A DNA stretch of 64,000 nucleotides from positions 19,485 to 83,484 of the forward strand of contig CACXMR010000003.1 in NCBI GenBank assembly GCA_902768825.1, read 5' to 3'. The notes beneath the pieces were generated by a model that made no database searches, had not been told where the DNA came from, and was given only the letters and a program-made list of their open reading frames with translations. Below, one piece after another: positions 50,190 to 59,759 of this stretch (position 1 is its first letter; every line of letters starts with the position of its first letter). This DNA is from an uncultured Ruminococcus sp. Lineage in GTDB: Bacteria; Bacillota; Clostridia; Oscillospirales; Acutalibacteraceae. Both the position numbers and the translations under genes were made by a program.

Positions 50190-51946
50190 GCAAAAAAAGC
50201 TCCCGATCCCGTAAAAAAACACTTCGCAGGATACTAAAATATGCGTCTCCCTACCGCAGAAGTCTGATTTTTGCCATGATCTTTGCGGTGCTCTATGTGG
50301 TGCTGACCCTGACGGCTCCCGTCCTTATAGGAAAGGCCATTGACAATGCGATCTCCGAAGGAAATGTGGATTTTGCAGCTATTTCCCAGCTTCTGCTGAT
50401 GACTGGTGTGACCGTGCTTGCCTGTGCGGTTTTCCAGTGGCTCATGAATCTTTTCATCAATTCGGTCAGCTACTTTACCATAAGGGATATCCGCAGCGAC
50501 ATCTTCGCAAAGTTCAATTCCGTTCCCCTCAAATATATTGACGGTCATCCCCACGGCGACCTGATAAGCCGTATCATCAATGACACCGAAAACATAGGGG
50601 ACGGTCTGCTCCAGGGCATAACCCAGCTTTTCTCAGGTGCGGTCATGATAATCTGCACACTGGCCTTTATGATTATGCTCAATTTTGTGATAGCCATAGT
50701 TGTGGTCATAATCACTCCACTGTCCATGTTTGTTGCGGCATTTATCACAAGGCTCTCACAGAAGCAGTTCCGGGAGCAGTCAAAGACCCAGGGTGAGCTG
50801 AGTGCCTACATAAATGAGTATGTAGGTCAGCAAAAGCTTGTCAAGGCCTTCGGTTATGAGGATGAGGCGCAGCAGGGCTTTGACGAGATAAACGACAGGC
50901 TCCTTATGTGCGGAAAAAAGGCACAGTTTTATTCTTCTCTTGCAAATCCCAGCACACGCTTTGTCAACGGACTTGTCACTACTGCAGTGTGCATCACCGG
51001 CGCAATAAGTGTCATCAACGGCACCCTTACAGTCGGTCAGATAGCGGCATTCATAACCTACGCTAACCAATACACAAAGCCCTTTAACGAAGTCACCGGC
51101 GTTATCCCTCAGCTTCAGTCGGCACTTGCGGGTGCGGACAGGGTGTTTGAGGTGCTGGACAGTCCTGATCAGCTGCCGGATAAGGAGCCTTCGGTGGATG
51201 CTAAGGGCTGCACCGGAAGGATAGACATTGACAGGATAAGCTTTTCCTATTCTCCCGACAAGCCCCTCATCACTGATTTTGAGCTTCATGTCAAGGCAGG
51301 CAGCAGGATAGCCATAGTGGGTCCCACGGGCTGCGGCAAGACTACGTTTATCAATCTGCTCATGCGCTTCTATGATGTTACAAAGGGAGACATCCGCATA
51401 GACGGCAGGAGCATCTATGACATGAAAAGGGATGACCTGCGTTCACTTTTTGGCATGGTGCTCCAGGAAAGCTGGCTGTATAACGCCTCTGTCCGGGACA
51501 ACATCGCCTACGGCAAGCCTGACGCCACCCTTGATGAAGTAAAGGCCGCAGCAAAAAAAGCCTTTATCAACAGATTTATTGAGCGTATGCCTGATGGCTA
51601 TGATACGATCATCACCGAGGAGGGCGCAAATCTCTCTCAGGGGCAGAGACAGCTCATGTGCATTGCCAGGGTAATGCTGTGCGATCCGCCGATGCTCATT
51701 CTTGACGAAGCGACCTCAAGCATTGATACCCGAACAGAGCTGAAGATACAGGAAGCCTTCAACAACATGATGAAGGGGCGCACCAGCTTTATAGTTGCTC
51801 ACAGGCTTTCTACCATCAAGGAAGCGGACGTGATACTTGTGATGAAGGACGGAAGCATCATTGAGCAGGGCAGTCACAACGAGCTGATGAAGAAGGGCGG
51901 CTTCTATCACCAGCTCTATAATTCCCAGTTCGCCTCGACAAAGTAG
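50186..51946 (+). CDS. Heterodimeric ABC exporter, subunit with consensus Walker B
   Basis: A 586-residue half-transporter, partner of the previous gene. ATPase domain motifs are GPTGCGKTTFINLL, NLSQGQRQLMCIARVM (signature LSQGQ, not LSGGQ), LILDEATSSID with the catalytic glutamate, and VAHRLST with the switch histidine. So the active ATP site combines this Walker A/B with the LSGGQ of the partner, and the weak site combines the partner Walker B with this LSQGQ, as in BmrCD and TM287/288. GGAGGAGG precedes the ATG at 50186, which overlaps the upstream stop (ATGA). Confidence 0.92.
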   Translation: MSKKSSRSRKKTLRRILKYASPYRRSLIFAMIFAVLYVVLTLTAPVLIGKAIDNAISEGNVDFAAISQLLLMTGVTVLACAVFQWLMNLFINSVSYFTIRDIRSDIFAKFNSVPLKYIDGHPHGDLISRIINDTENIGDGLLQGITQLFSGAVMIICTLAFMIMLNFVIAIVVVIITPLSMFVAAFITRLSQKQFREQSKTQGELSAYINEYVGQQKLVKAFGYEDEAQQGFDEINDRLLMCGKKAQFYSSLANPSTRFVNGLVTTAVCITGAISVINGTLTVGQIAAFITYANQYTKPFNEVTGVIPQLQSALAGADRVFEVLDSPDQLPDKEPSVDAKGCTGRIDIDRISFSYSPDKPLITDFELHVKAGSRIAIVGPTGCGKTTFINLLMRFYDVTKGDIRIDGRSIYDMKRDDLRSLFGMVLQESWLYNASVRDNIAYGKPDATLDEVKAAAKKAFINRFIERMPDGYDTIITEEGANLSQGQRQLMCIARVMLCDPPMLILDEATSSIDTRTELKIQEAFNNMMKGRTSFIVAHRLSTIKEADVILVMKDGSIIEQGSHNELMKKGGFYHQLYNSQFASTK

Positions 51947-52122
51947 GGGCACCGGCGAGCCGCCGGTCCCGTGTTCGTGGGGGCAGAAAAACGGGCTCAA
52001 AGTTGACCGATCGCAGTTGATAGTTGTTCCGAAAGACGACAACACAAAAGTTTTGCTCAAGCGTTTTCAAAAGCTTGCAGGGTGCAGGGACGGCGTCCCG
52101 CTCGCTCTCCGCAGAGAGCGAA
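51947..52122 (+). repeat. Repeat block behind the ABC exporter
   Basis: GGGGCACCGGCGAGCCGCCGG, CAACACAAAAGTTTTGCTC, GCAGGGACGGCGTCCCGC and GCTCTCCGCAGAGAGC (52104-52119). It shares its first part with 37569-37640 and its last with 15474. The 421-base spacer 51947-52367 contains this block and two hairpins; no gene seen. Confidence 0.75.
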
Positions 52123-52156
52123 ATCTCTATGCTTTATGCACCCGGAAGGGGGATGA

Positions 52157-52190
52157 ATTGAAAAAAGCGTCCGGTGGACGGTTTTTTCAA
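52157..52190. terminator. Hairpin, probable terminator of the ABC operon
   Basis: TTGAAAAAAGCGTCC and GGACGGTTTTTTCAA form a long inverted repeat with A- and T-runs on the two arms, able to terminate in either direction. Confidence 0.7.
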
Positions 52191-52318
52191 GAGGGGGAGT
52201 CCTGCGCTTAAGTGCTTCCCTTACTTGCGTCCCTGAACTCACTATACTGCTGACGAAAGGAAGCACAGACAGAACCGATAGGCGAGCCGCAAAGCGCTCT
52301 GACTTGCCGCAAAAAATA

Positions 52319-52350
52319 TCCTGCCCTTTGTATAGGGCAGGATTAATTTT
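52319..52350. terminator. Hairpin between converging genes
   Basis: ATCCTGCCCT and AGGGCAGGAT form a 10-bp stem, followed by TAATTTTATTTATA on the plus strand. It lies 25 bases beyond the DUF3592 gene end. Confidence 0.8.
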
Positions 52351-52367
52351 ATTTATACTAAATATTC

Positions 52368-53048
52368 TCAGTTCCTGAAACCGTCATCAGGGGGATAGTA
52401 GCTGCCAAGGGAAAAATCATCGGTTTGCGGGTAGTCGTTCTGGGGATAATAGCTGTCCTGTGAATAGGGATCATTGGAAGAATAGGGTATGTTTGGGTCG
52501 TAGGCGGGGGCTGTTCTGGTTGGCTTTGCTTGTGGTGCGCTCTGTCGTCCGAGATAGGGATCGTTGTCGCTGATGCCCTTGATTTTTTTCCCAGTCAGCA
52601 GCTTGACGGCGAAAACGATAACCGCAACGCCGGCTGCTCCGATGACCAGCAGACCGATTATGCTTAAAAACGGCTGGGTGGCTTCTTTGGAGTAGTAGGA
52701 GATGGAAGGGTCATTGGTGTCGATATACATGGTAACGGTCTTGCCGCTGATAATGTGTTCCGAGCCGAAGCTCACTTTGGGGTTAGTGTATGTGTTCCCG
52801 CCATAGACGTACTGCACAGCCCCATAATAGGTCGTGGTGTTGTTGTAGGTACCTTCGGATTTGCTTTTGTGGACGTGCACCTCACTCCAATCACTTGTTA
52901 CGGTGCCTTCTACGGCAACACCGTCATCTATGACGCTCTCCCTGTGAATCGAACTGTTATAGCTGATAACTATACTCACAGCGGCAAAGATGACCAGAAC
53001 TATTCCAACGATAGCGAACAATATCCCTAAGTTTCTTCTGTATGGCAT
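52368..53048 (-). CDS. DUF3592 membrane protein
   Basis: A 226-residue protein with two membrane helices (about 9-30 and 131-152) flanking an outside beta-rich region (EGTVTSDW, YYGAVQYVYGGNTYTN, VTMYIDTNDPS), the layout of DUF3592. The C-terminal 60 residues are soluble, rich in Pro, Tyr, Ser and Asp (NDPYSQDSYYPQNDYPQ). AGGAGG precedes the ATG at 53048. Function unknown; no informative partner. It lies 166 bases downstream of ilvE with the ilvE terminator between. Confidence 0.75.
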   Translation of the reverse strand: MPYRRNLGILFAIVGIVLVIFAAVSIVISYNSSIHRESVIDDGVAVEGTVTSDWSEVHVHKSKSEGTYNNTTTYYGAVQYVYGGNTYTNPKVSFGSEHIISGKTVTMYIDTNDPSISYYSKEATQPFLSIIGLLVIGAAGVAVIVFAVKLLTGKKIKGISDNDPYLGRQSAPQAKPTRTAPAYDPNIPYSSNDPYSQDSYYPQNDYPQTDDFSLGSYYPPDDGFRN

Positions 53049-53155
53049 TTTTATCCTCCTGTCAGAATAAGAGTTGATAGTATTATATCTCAGCGGATCA
53101 TTCATTTCAAGTGATCAGTCCAAAGAATTACAGAAATAATTGTCCTATGATGCAA

Positions 53156-53186
53156 GAAGCTCCCTTAGCCATGTGACTAAGGGAGC
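53156..53186 (-). terminator. Terminator behind ilvE
   Basis: GCTCCCTTAG (53159-53168) and CTAAGGGAGC (53177-53186) form a 10-bp stem; on the minus strand TTCTTGC follows. Confidence 0.75.
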
Positions 53187-53214
53187 ATTGCTGTCAAATT
53201 TCAATGAATAATGA

Positions 53215-54240
53215 TTATTTGATCTCACGTACCCAGCCGAACTTGTCCTCAATCCTGCCCATCTGGATGCCGGTGAGTGTATCATAGAGCTTCTGGGTGA
53301 CAGGACCCATCTTCTCCATGCCTGCAGGGAAGCAGATCTCCTTGCCGTGGTCATAGATCTTGCCGACAGGTGAAATAACTGCCGCTGTGCCGCAAAGTCC
53401 GCACTCTGCAAAATCCTTTACCTCGTCAAAGTAAACCTCACGCTCCTCAACCTCAAGGCCGAGATATTCCTTAGCAACGATCATCAGTGAACGTCTTGTG
53501 ATAGACGGGAGGATGCTGTTTGACTTAGGAGTAACAACCTTGTTGTCCTTTGTGACAAAGAGGAAGTTAGCGCCGCCTGTTTCCTCGACCTTAGTTCTTG
53601 TGCCTGCGTCGAGGTACATATTCTCGTCAAAGCCCTCCTTGTGAGCGGTAACGATAGCATGGAGGCTCATTGCATAGTTAAGGCCTGCCTTGATGAAGCC
53701 TGTGCCGTTGGGAGCTGCACGGTCAAAGTCGCTTACCTTGATGGTAATGGGCTTTGCGCCGCCCTTGAAGTAGGGGCCGACAGGTGTGCAGAAGATCCTG
53801 AACTGGAACTCCTCAGCGGGCTTAACGCCGATAACGGGGTTGATGCCAAACATGAAGGGGCGCAGATAAAGTGTTGCACCGGTGCCATAGGGAGGAACAA
53901 ATGCCTTGTTAGCGCTGACAACCTTTTCTACAGCCTCGATAAACTTATCCTCAGGGTAAACAGGCATTTCCATTCTTCTTGAAGAATTAGCAAGACGCTC
54001 AGCGTTGAGGTCAGGGCGGAAAACGACTGTTCTGCCGTCCTCGGTGGTGTAAGCCTTCAGACCCTCAAAAATAGTCTGGGCATACTGGAGAACGCAGGCA
54101 CACTCGCTCATGGAGATCATGTCGTCGTCAATAAGAGCGCCCTCATCCCATGCGCCGTTTTTATAGCTGGAAACAAATCTCTTGTCGGTCTTGATGTAGC
54201 CGAAGCTGAGATTTGACCAGTCGATGTTTTTCTTATCCAT
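53215..54240 (-). CDS. ilvE: Branched-chain amino acid aminotransferase
   Basis: Interconverts leucine, isoleucine and valine with their keto acids using PLP. The 341-residue class IV aminotransferase has FEGLKAYTTEDGRTVVFRPDLN, RPFMFG, GFIKAGLNYA (lysine that binds PLP), EETGGANFLFV and SILPSITRRS. AAGGAAGTCC precedes the ATG. It is a single gene with a consensus promoter and a nearby palindromic operator, and a terminator behind it. I saw no T-box leader: only about 30 bases separate the -10 box from the start. Confidence 0.95.
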   Translation of the reverse strand: MDKKNIDWSNLSFGYIKTDKRFVSSYKNGAWDEGALIDDDMISMSECACVLQYAQTIFEGLKAYTTEDGRTVVFRPDLNAERLANSSRRMEMPVYPEDKFIEAVEKVVSANKAFVPPYGTGATLYLRPFMFGINPVIGVKPAEEFQFRIFCTPVGPYFKGGAKPITIKVSDFDRAAPNGTGFIKAGLNYAMSLHAIVTAHKEGFDENMYLDAGTRTKVEETGGANFLFVTKDNKVVTPKSNSILPSITRRSLMIVAKEYLGLEVEEREVYFDEVKDFAECGLCGTAAVISPVGKIYDHGKEICFPAGMEKMGPVTQKLYDTLTGIQMGRIEDKFGWVREIK

Positions 54241-54261
54241 TGTAAGGACTTCCTTTCAAAA

Positions 54262-54303
54262 AATGTACAGGTACATTATATCTCTATTTTTATATCATGT
54301 CAA
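54262..54303 (-). promoter_or_regulatory. Consensus promoter of ilvE with palindromic operator
   Basis: On the minus strand TTGACA (54303-54298), 17 bases, TATAAT (54280-54275): a perfect sigma-A promoter. The 16-bp palindrome AATGTACCTGTACATT (54277-54262) starts inside the -10 box and runs over the expected transcription start, an ideal site for a repressor. The regulator is unknown. Confidence 0.85.
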
Positions 54304-54391
54304 TGATTATTGCAGGATAGAAATGAAAATCTTGCAGAATATCCATGATGCCAAAATAAATAATTATCACGTAAACTCACGGCTCGCCGGC

Positions 54392-55612
54392 TTACGCATT
54401 GGGGTCGTAGCCGTCAGTGATGGTCTGTCCCTCTGCCTGAGTGAGAAGTGTGGGCAGATTATAGGAATTGCCGCCGAAGGATGAGAATACGCACATTGTA
54501 AAGAGAACATCCGTCATGCCCATCTGCTTGATAAAGTCAACAAGGTTGAGATTGAAATATCTCATGTCGATGATGTAGATTTCCTCAAAGCTGCCCATCA
54601 GGTTGCCGGGAATTGCATTGCCGTAGCTGTCCTTGACAACAAGGAGCTTTCTGCCGTTCTTTACGTCGGTGCGGATCTTTACTATCTGCTCATCGCCGCC
54701 GAAGAAGGTCAGATAAGCGTTAGACTGGGGATCGCCCACCTGCTTGAAATAAGATCCTGTATAGTCGAAGTTGAAGCTTGTGTCATAGAAATCAGTCTTG
54801 CAATTCTCATAGTTGCTGGGAATGTAGTAGGTAAAGTCCTCAGGATCGTTCTTGATGTTGATGTCGCCGGAGAATGCGTACATCGTGCCCACAAAGTCGT
54901 TTATTGTTTCTGCTTTGTAGGTGTTCAGGTCTTTGAAGTCCACACCTGCGGCCTTTGCAAAGGCTTCGGCTGCATAGTAGGCTCCGAGAGGCATCCAGTG
55001 ATGGTCAGTGCGGCAGTAGATATTCTCTGAGGTGTGCTGACCCAGTACGGACACGATGTCAATGCTGGTAATGCCATTGTTGAGCCTTGCAGAGATATTG
55101 TCGTCAATGTATTCCTTCTGGTCTGCGGTGTAATCCTCATAGTTTGCGGGAATATAATACTGGCAGGCAAGGGGGGCGATCATGGAATAGATTTTTACAC
55201 TGCTGTCCAGCTTGCTGCGCAGTGTGTTGAGAGAATCTACATAGGCATCTCCTGAGCCGCCGCCAAACATCTCCATTCCTCTGTAGTGGCCGTCCTGATA
55301 TACTACGATAACACCGTTCTCTACAGTATATTCTGCGTCAAGCTCTCTGTAGTTTTTGTTTGTGATGTCCGGCAGGGAAGATTCCGGGGTTTCCTGAGAG
55401 CTTTCTGCAGGAGTGTCCTGGGAGGGCTGATCCTGAGAGGGCTGGTCCTGAGAGGGCTGGTCCTTTTGAGATTCCTCAGTGGTGCTTGTCACGGAACTGT
55501 CTGTGGTCGATGACGGTGCGGAGGATGATGCACTGCCGCCGTTTCCTGCGCAGCCGGTGAGCATACAGGTGCAGAGCATGGCTGCCACAAGAGCTATTGC
55601 AATTTTTTTCAT
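54392..55612 (-). CDS. DHHW-family lipoprotein
   Basis: A 406-residue surface lipoprotein. The lipobox LTGC (cysteine about 21) is followed by a Ser/Thr-rich linker with three DQPSQ repeats (about 50-70), then a folded domain with CRTDHHWMPLGAYYAAEAF, the DHHW motif, and VVKDSYGNAIPGNL, an SGNH-like segment near the end. DHHW proteins resemble AlgJ/AlgX acetyltransferases that decorate polysaccharides; here the substrate may be a wall or surface polymer. The gene stands alone between ilvE and glyS. Confidence 0.85.
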   Translation of the reverse strand: MKKIAIALVAAMLCTCMLTGCAGNGGSASSSAPSSTTDSSVTSTTEESQKDQPSQDQPSQDQPSQDTPAESSQETPESSLPDITNKNYRELDAEYTVENGVIVVYQDGHYRGMEMFGGGSGDAYVDSLNTLRSKLDSSVKIYSMIAPLACQYYIPANYEDYTADQKEYIDDNISARLNNGITSIDIVSVLGQHTSENIYCRTDHHWMPLGAYYAAEAFAKAAGVDFKDLNTYKAETINDFVGTMYAFSGDINIKNDPEDFTYYIPSNYENCKTDFYDTSFNFDYTGSYFKQVGDPQSNAYLTFFGGDEQIVKIRTDVKNGRKLLVVKDSYGNAIPGNLMGSFEEIYIIDMRYFNLNLVDFIKQMGMTDVLFTMCVFSSFGGNSYNLPTLLTQAEGQTITDGYDPNA

Positions 55613-55817
55613 ATTATTACCTCACTTTGTTTTTCCTTCGATTTTCCGTTACGCCGAAGCAGCACAAGCTCAAAAAATGGCAGATAATGCCGCTTGACCA
55701 TATCATTATACACTTGAACAAATACCCTGTCAACTTTATTAATATGAATTATTCTTTAAGAGATTGTAACAAAGCCTGAAAAATAGCCGCTTTTAGGGGA
55801 TTCGTCACAAAACAAAC

Positions 55818-55842
55818 GGCCCGCTGCCAGTTGACAGCGGGT
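55818..55842 (-). terminator. Terminator of glyS
   Basis: CCCGCTG (55820-55826) and CAGCGGG (55835-55841) form a stem; on the minus strand CCGTTTGTTTTGTG follows. Confidence 0.8.
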
Positions 55843-55854
55843 CGGAGAGTATTA

Positions 55855-57231
55855 TCAGAATCTTACTTTTTCATTGATATAGTCGGTGAGCTTTTCGATA
55901 GCCACACGCTCCTGCTCCATGGTGTCACGGTCACGAACAGTTACGCAGCCGTCCTCCAGGCTGTCAAAGTCGTAGGTGATGCAGAAGGGTGTGCCGATCT
56001 CATCCTGGCGGCGATAACGCTTGCCGATGGAGCCTGCGTCGTCAAAGTCAACCATAAAGTCCTTGGAGAGCATGGTGTATACCTCGTCAGCCTTTTCGGA
56101 GAGCTTCTTTGAAAGGGGAAGCACCGCCGCCTTAAAGGGAGCGAGGGCAGGATGCAGGTGGAGCACTACTCTTGTATCCTTTTCGTCGATCTGCTCTTCA
56201 TCGTAGGCTTCAACCATGATGGCAAGGAACAGACGCTCAACGCCCAGTGAAGGCTCGATAACATAGGGAACATACTTTTCGTTTGTCTGGGGATCGAAAT
56301 ATTCCAGAGCCTTGCCGCTGGTGTTGATGTGCTGTGTCAGGTCATAGTCTGTTCTGTCGGCAACGCCCCACAGCTCGCCCCAGCCGAAGGGGAAGAGATA
56401 CTCAAAGTCGGTAGTTGCCTTGGAATAGAAGCACAGCTCCTCAGGATCATGGTCACGGAGTCTGAGGTTTTCCTCCTTGATGCCCAGGGAATAGAGCCAG
56501 TCACGGCAGAAGCCTCTCCAATAGGTGAACCACTCAAGATCGGTGCCGGGCTTGCAGAAGAACTCCAGCTCCATCTGCTCAAACTCACGGACACGGAAGA
56601 TAAAGTTGCCGGGAGTGATCTCGTTTCTGAAGGACTTACCTATCTGAGCCACACCAAAGGGGACCTTTTTGCGGCTTGTCCTCTGGATATTTGCAAAGTT
56701 TACAAAAATACCCTGAGCGGTCTCCGGACGGAGATAAAGCTCATTTTTGCTGTCCTCGGTGACGCCCTGGAAGGTCTTGAACATAAGGTTAAACTGACGG
56801 ATATCTGTAAAGTTATGTTTGCCGCAGTTGGGGCAGGGGATAGCCTTCTCACGGATGTATTCGGTCATCTTCTCGTTGCTCCAGCCGGCCACGTTGGTGC
56901 CGTCAAAGTCTTCGATGAGATTATCTGCACGGTGACGGGTTTTGCACTCCTTGCAGTCCATGAGCGGGTCAGAGAAGCCGCCCAGGTGACCTGATGCCAC
57001 CCATGTCTGAGGATTCATAAGGATGGCGGCGTCAAGCCCTACATTATATTTGTTTTCCTGCACAAACTTCTTGAGCCATGCCTGCTTGATGTTGGTTTTG
57101 AGAACACTTCCGAGAGGGCCGTAATCCCATGTATTGGCAAGTCCTCCGTAGATCTCCGAGCCGGGATATACAAAGCCTCTGCCTTTGCACAGGGCGACGA
57201 TTTTTTCCATAGTTTTTTCCGTATTTTTCAT
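55855..57231 (-). CDS. glyS: Glycyl-tRNA synthetase, single-chain type
   Basis: Charges tRNA-Gly. At 458 residues it is the alpha2 type, not the alpha2beta2 bacterial type. It has the class II motifs: motif 1 region ([20 protein letters not shown]), motif 2 ([22 protein letters not shown]) and motif 3 ([13 protein letters not shown]), and a C-terminal anticodon domain. I chose the ATG at 57231, seven bases behind GGAGG; an ATG six bases earlier is too close. No T-box leader: the channel gene ends 72 bases upstream. Confidence 0.95.
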   Translation of the reverse strand: MKNTEKTMEKIVALCKGRGFVYPGSEIYGGLANTWDYGPLGSVLKTNIKQAWLKKFVQENKYNVGLDAAILMNPQTWVASGHLGGFSDPLMDCKECKTRHRADNLIEDFDGTNVAGWSNEKMTEYIREKAIPCPNCGKHNFTDIRQFNLMFKTFQGVTEDSKNELYLRPETAQGIFVNFANIQRTSRKKVPFGVAQIGKSFRNEITPGNFIFRVREFEQMELEFFCKPGTDLEWFTYWRGFCRDWLYSLGIKEENLRLRDHDPEELCFYSKATTDFEYLFPFGWGELWGVADRTDYDLTQHINTSGKALEYFDPQTNEKYVPYVIEPSLGVERLFLAIMVEAYDEEQIDEKDTRVVLHLHPALAPFKAAVLPLSKKLSEKADEVYTMLSKDFMVDFDDAGSIGKRYRRQDEIGTPFCITYDFDSLEDGCVTVRDRDTMEQERVAIEKLTDYINEKVRF

Positions 57232-57303
57232 TTTCATTCCTCCGATAGAAATTGGTACTCCCTATTTTATCATTCTTTTTCAAAAAGTGCAATACCCACA
57301 TTA

Positions 57304-58272
57304 TCATTGTTCATCATTGTCCGGCTTTTCCTCGGTAACAGGGGCTTCATCCTGGCTTTTTTTTGCCTGTGCGGAGGACTGCTGTTCTTTTTCAGCGTCC
57401 TCGCTTTTTAGCTCGGTGTAGAAGTTGACGATAATTGATGTGATGAGGGCTACGACGATAATGCCGTATGCGCCGAGAATGAAGGAGAGCACCCTTCCGG
57501 TAATAGTCACAGCTGTCACGTCTCCAAAACCGATGGTGGTGACAAGGGCAAAGCAGTACCACAGTGCGTCAAGGAAGTTTGTCATTCCCGGTTCTATGGA
57601 CGTAAACAGCAGTGAAAACGCAAATACAAGTATTATCAGTCCCGAAAGTATCTCCACCGCCATGGAACGCCGGGCAACCTTTAGCAGGATGTCAAATCTT
57701 ATATTCCTGAAGGCAAGACCGATCACTTTTATCGAATAATGCAGCACGACTATAACGCTTGTCAAAAGAAAGCAGGAGACATCAACGGGGATTTCTGTTT
57801 TCACCTGAGGATCATAGTCAATGGATAATGCCGAAAAAAAGGTAAATGAAAAAAGCACGAGTATAAGCAGGATATTGAGCAGCTTTGTTATTACCCTGCT
57901 CTTTCTGAAAACAGCAAAGCCCCTGACAATTATCAGCGATATCAGATAAATCATCAGAGTAATCTGGAACACATTGGGATAACCCGAAAAAACCATGGCG
58001 ATAAGGGCGATAGACAGATATAATAATCCCTGTATCAGACTGATGATCCGCTTTGCCTTTTCTTTTTTGTGGGTCAGCCTGAACTTTACGAGAATAGACA
58101 GCAGCATCAGCAGAAACATACTGCTCATAATAGAATACATCTTTTTTTCCATGACCATTATTGTCAAGGAGTTGAGGGCGATGGCAAGGACGATCATTGA
58201 TGAGATGATTTCTGAGATCCTCAGTATTCTTGCGTGGTTTTTTGAAAGAGTATCATTATATTGATATTGCAT
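57304..58272 (-). CDS. Ion channel protein, K+ channel pore
   Basis: A 322-residue membrane protein with about eight helices and, near residue 250, a pore loop with the filter TTIGFGDV between two helices (SGLIILVFAFSLLF and ILGAYGIIVVALITSII). The sequence in front of the pore is unlike the common voltage sensor. The C-terminus is short and charged with no RCK/TrkA-N domain. Likely a potassium channel; selectivity follows from the filter only. It lies 20 bases downstream of the next gene on the minus strand, likely cotranscribed with it. Confidence 0.85.
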   Translation of the reverse strand: MQYQYNDTLSKNHARILRISEIISSMIVLAIALNSLTIMVMEKKMYSIMSSMFLLMLLSILVKFRLTHKKEKAKRIISLIQGLLYLSIALIAMVFSGYPNVFQITLMIYLISLIIVRGFAVFRKSRVITKLLNILLILVLFSFTFFSALSIDYDPQVKTEIPVDVSCFLLTSVIVVLHYSIKVIGLAFRNIRFDILLKVARRSMAVEILSGLIILVFAFSLLFTSIEPGMTNFLDALWYCFALVTTIGFGDVTAVTITGRVLSFILGAYGIIVVALITSIIVNFYTELKSEDAEKEQQSSAQAKKSQDEAPVTEEKPDNDEQ

Positions 58273-58292
58273 TGGCGATCACTTCTTTCCCT

Positions 58293-59576
58293 TCAGTGTA
58301 GAACTGTCATGCCCAACAAGGTGCGGGCGATATCAAAAATACCTTCAAGATAGGCATAAACTATCAAAAACACCGCAACGACAGGGACGAGAAGATCTAC
58401 CAATACATTTTTATAGGTTTTGTTATAGGAAAACAGCAGCATCAGCGGAACTATTATCAGCATCTCACTGGTATTTCCAAAGCCCCACGATAGGGTCGCC
58501 GTAGCAGCAACATCTGCAGTTTGTCCGGTGGCAAGTGCTTGCATAATAGTGATCATTATGAAAAGAAGGAGATCCACAATTCCGACTACAATAATAATGC
58601 CGGAGAGAAGGATCGAAAACTGGAATGAATTGGTGTTCGTCTTTAAAAATCTCTGATAATCCTCAGAAGTCTTGCCGTTTTTGAGGAAATAGCTCTCACG
58701 CCGTTTTATGTAGATGGCGGCTATTACGAATATCAGGAAAGTCAGGGGCGGCTTGGTGGTGAGGAAGGGGAATACCCACATGGGAATCAATATCATGTCT
58801 TCGGTGGCAAGTATCTTTGCGGTTATGCAGAGTATCTCATAGAAAATCGGCAGCAGTGTAAACAAACGGAAGATAATGAGCTTTTTGCCCTGAAAAAGCT
58901 TTTTTGGCTTATAATTGATGAAAAAGACGATCAGCGTACACACAAGGATATCAAGGAACATATTGAAGGCAACAAAGCCTTTGCCCTCGGTGATCTCATA
59001 CACACTGCTGTTGATGAAGTTGTGAGCGGCGAATCTGGAGCCCTTTGACACGGCGACAAGTCCCACAATATAGTGAAAATAAAAATAAAGATAAGCCAGT
59101 GCGAAGCCTCCCGACAGTGCCGTGTTTTTGATGATCATTCTGCGGTAGCTCTGACTGCCGTTTAGCAGCAGTGAAAAGTTTGAGACCAGCAGCAGCGGAA
59201 CGCCCAACGAGCCGAGAAGCTGGAGACTCTTATTCCAGACAAAAGCAGTGTTGTCAAAACCGACTATTTTTTCCTTCATGCCGAGGATGGTGGATATCTG
59301 AAGGAAAAGAATACACAGCCATGCAAGGACCTTCATATATCTGCATGACAGCGGACCTCTGTATCTGAGATCGTTTTCGGGGGTAATATTCAGGATATCC
59401 TTCTTTTTGAAGAATCGTTTCCTTTTCTTCTTTTTCTGAGCCGGCTCGGCAGTTTCCGGGGCAGTAGCTTCCTCCTCCAGTGCAGGAGCTTCCTCCTCCA
59501 GTGCAGAAGCTTCCTCTTCCGGGGTCTGTATTGCCTCGGCTGTTTCCACAGGGTCTTTGATAGTTTCGTCATTCAT
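58293..59576 (-). CDS. Unknown multipass membrane protein with acidic N-terminus
   Basis: A 427-residue protein I do not recognise. Residues 1-65 are acidic and then basic: a seven-residue unit (APALEEE) is repeated almost exactly, from 21-bp DNA repeats at 59465-59515, then KKKKRKRFFKKKD. The rest has about eight to nine hydrophobic segments (for example MLIIVPLMLLFSY and ILVCTLIVFFI). AGGAGG lies eleven bases before the ATG. It forms a likely operon with the K+ channel gene. No catalytic motifs seen. Confidence 0.6.
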   Translation of the reverse strand: MNDETIKDPVETAEAIQTPEEEASALEEEAPALEEEATAPETAEPAQKKKKRKRFFKKKDILNITPENDLRYRGPLSCRYMKVLAWLCILFLQISTILGMKEKIVGFDNTAFVWNKSLQLLGSLGVPLLLVSNFSLLLNGSQSYRRMIIKNTALSGGFALAYLYFYFHYIVGLVAVSKGSRFAAHNFINSSVYEITEGKGFVAFNMFLDILVCTLIVFFINYKPKKLFQGKKLIIFRLFTLLPIFYEILCITAKILATEDMILIPMWVFPFLTTKPPLTFLIFVIAAIYIKRRESYFLKNGKTSEDYQRFLKTNTNSFQFSILLSGIIIVVGIVDLLLFIMITIMQALATGQTADVAATATLSWGFGNTSEMLIIVPLMLLFSYNKTYKNVLVDLLVPVVAVFLIVYAYLEGIFDIARTLLGMTVLH

Positions 59577-59671
59577 GATTTTTCAACCTCCTGAAAATAA
59601 TAATACAATTTCAACATTTAATTGTCAACTGCAGTCTTACTTTTATGCAGAACGTAGGGCGATCAAGAGGT

Positions 59672-59707
59672 AATATCCCCGAACAGAATGCTCCGGGGAT
59701 ATTTTTT
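59672..59707 (+). terminator. Terminator-like hairpin upstream of pyrK
   Basis: AATATCCCCG (59672-59681) and CGGGGATATT (59694-59703) form a 10-bp stem followed by TTTT. No plus-strand gene lies upstream, so it may end a short leader transcript (attenuator) or one from an unseen gene. Confidence 0.6.
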
Positions 59708-59729
59708 CCTAAAAATTATTTGAAAAAAG

Positions 59730-59759
59730 TGTTTAAAAGCCCCGTCGTTTTATGTTATA
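59730..59759 (+). promoter_or_regulatory. Possible promoter of pyrK-pyrD
   Basis: TATAAT at 59754-59759 in ATGTTATAATAAG; the -35 region (TTAAAA) is weak. About 40 bases before the pyrK start. Confidence 0.4.

Noticed and set aside
54241-54391. T-box leader for ilvE, and likewise for glyS
   Set aside because: Too little space between promoter and start for ilvE; only 72 bases upstream of glyS; no T-box core seen.
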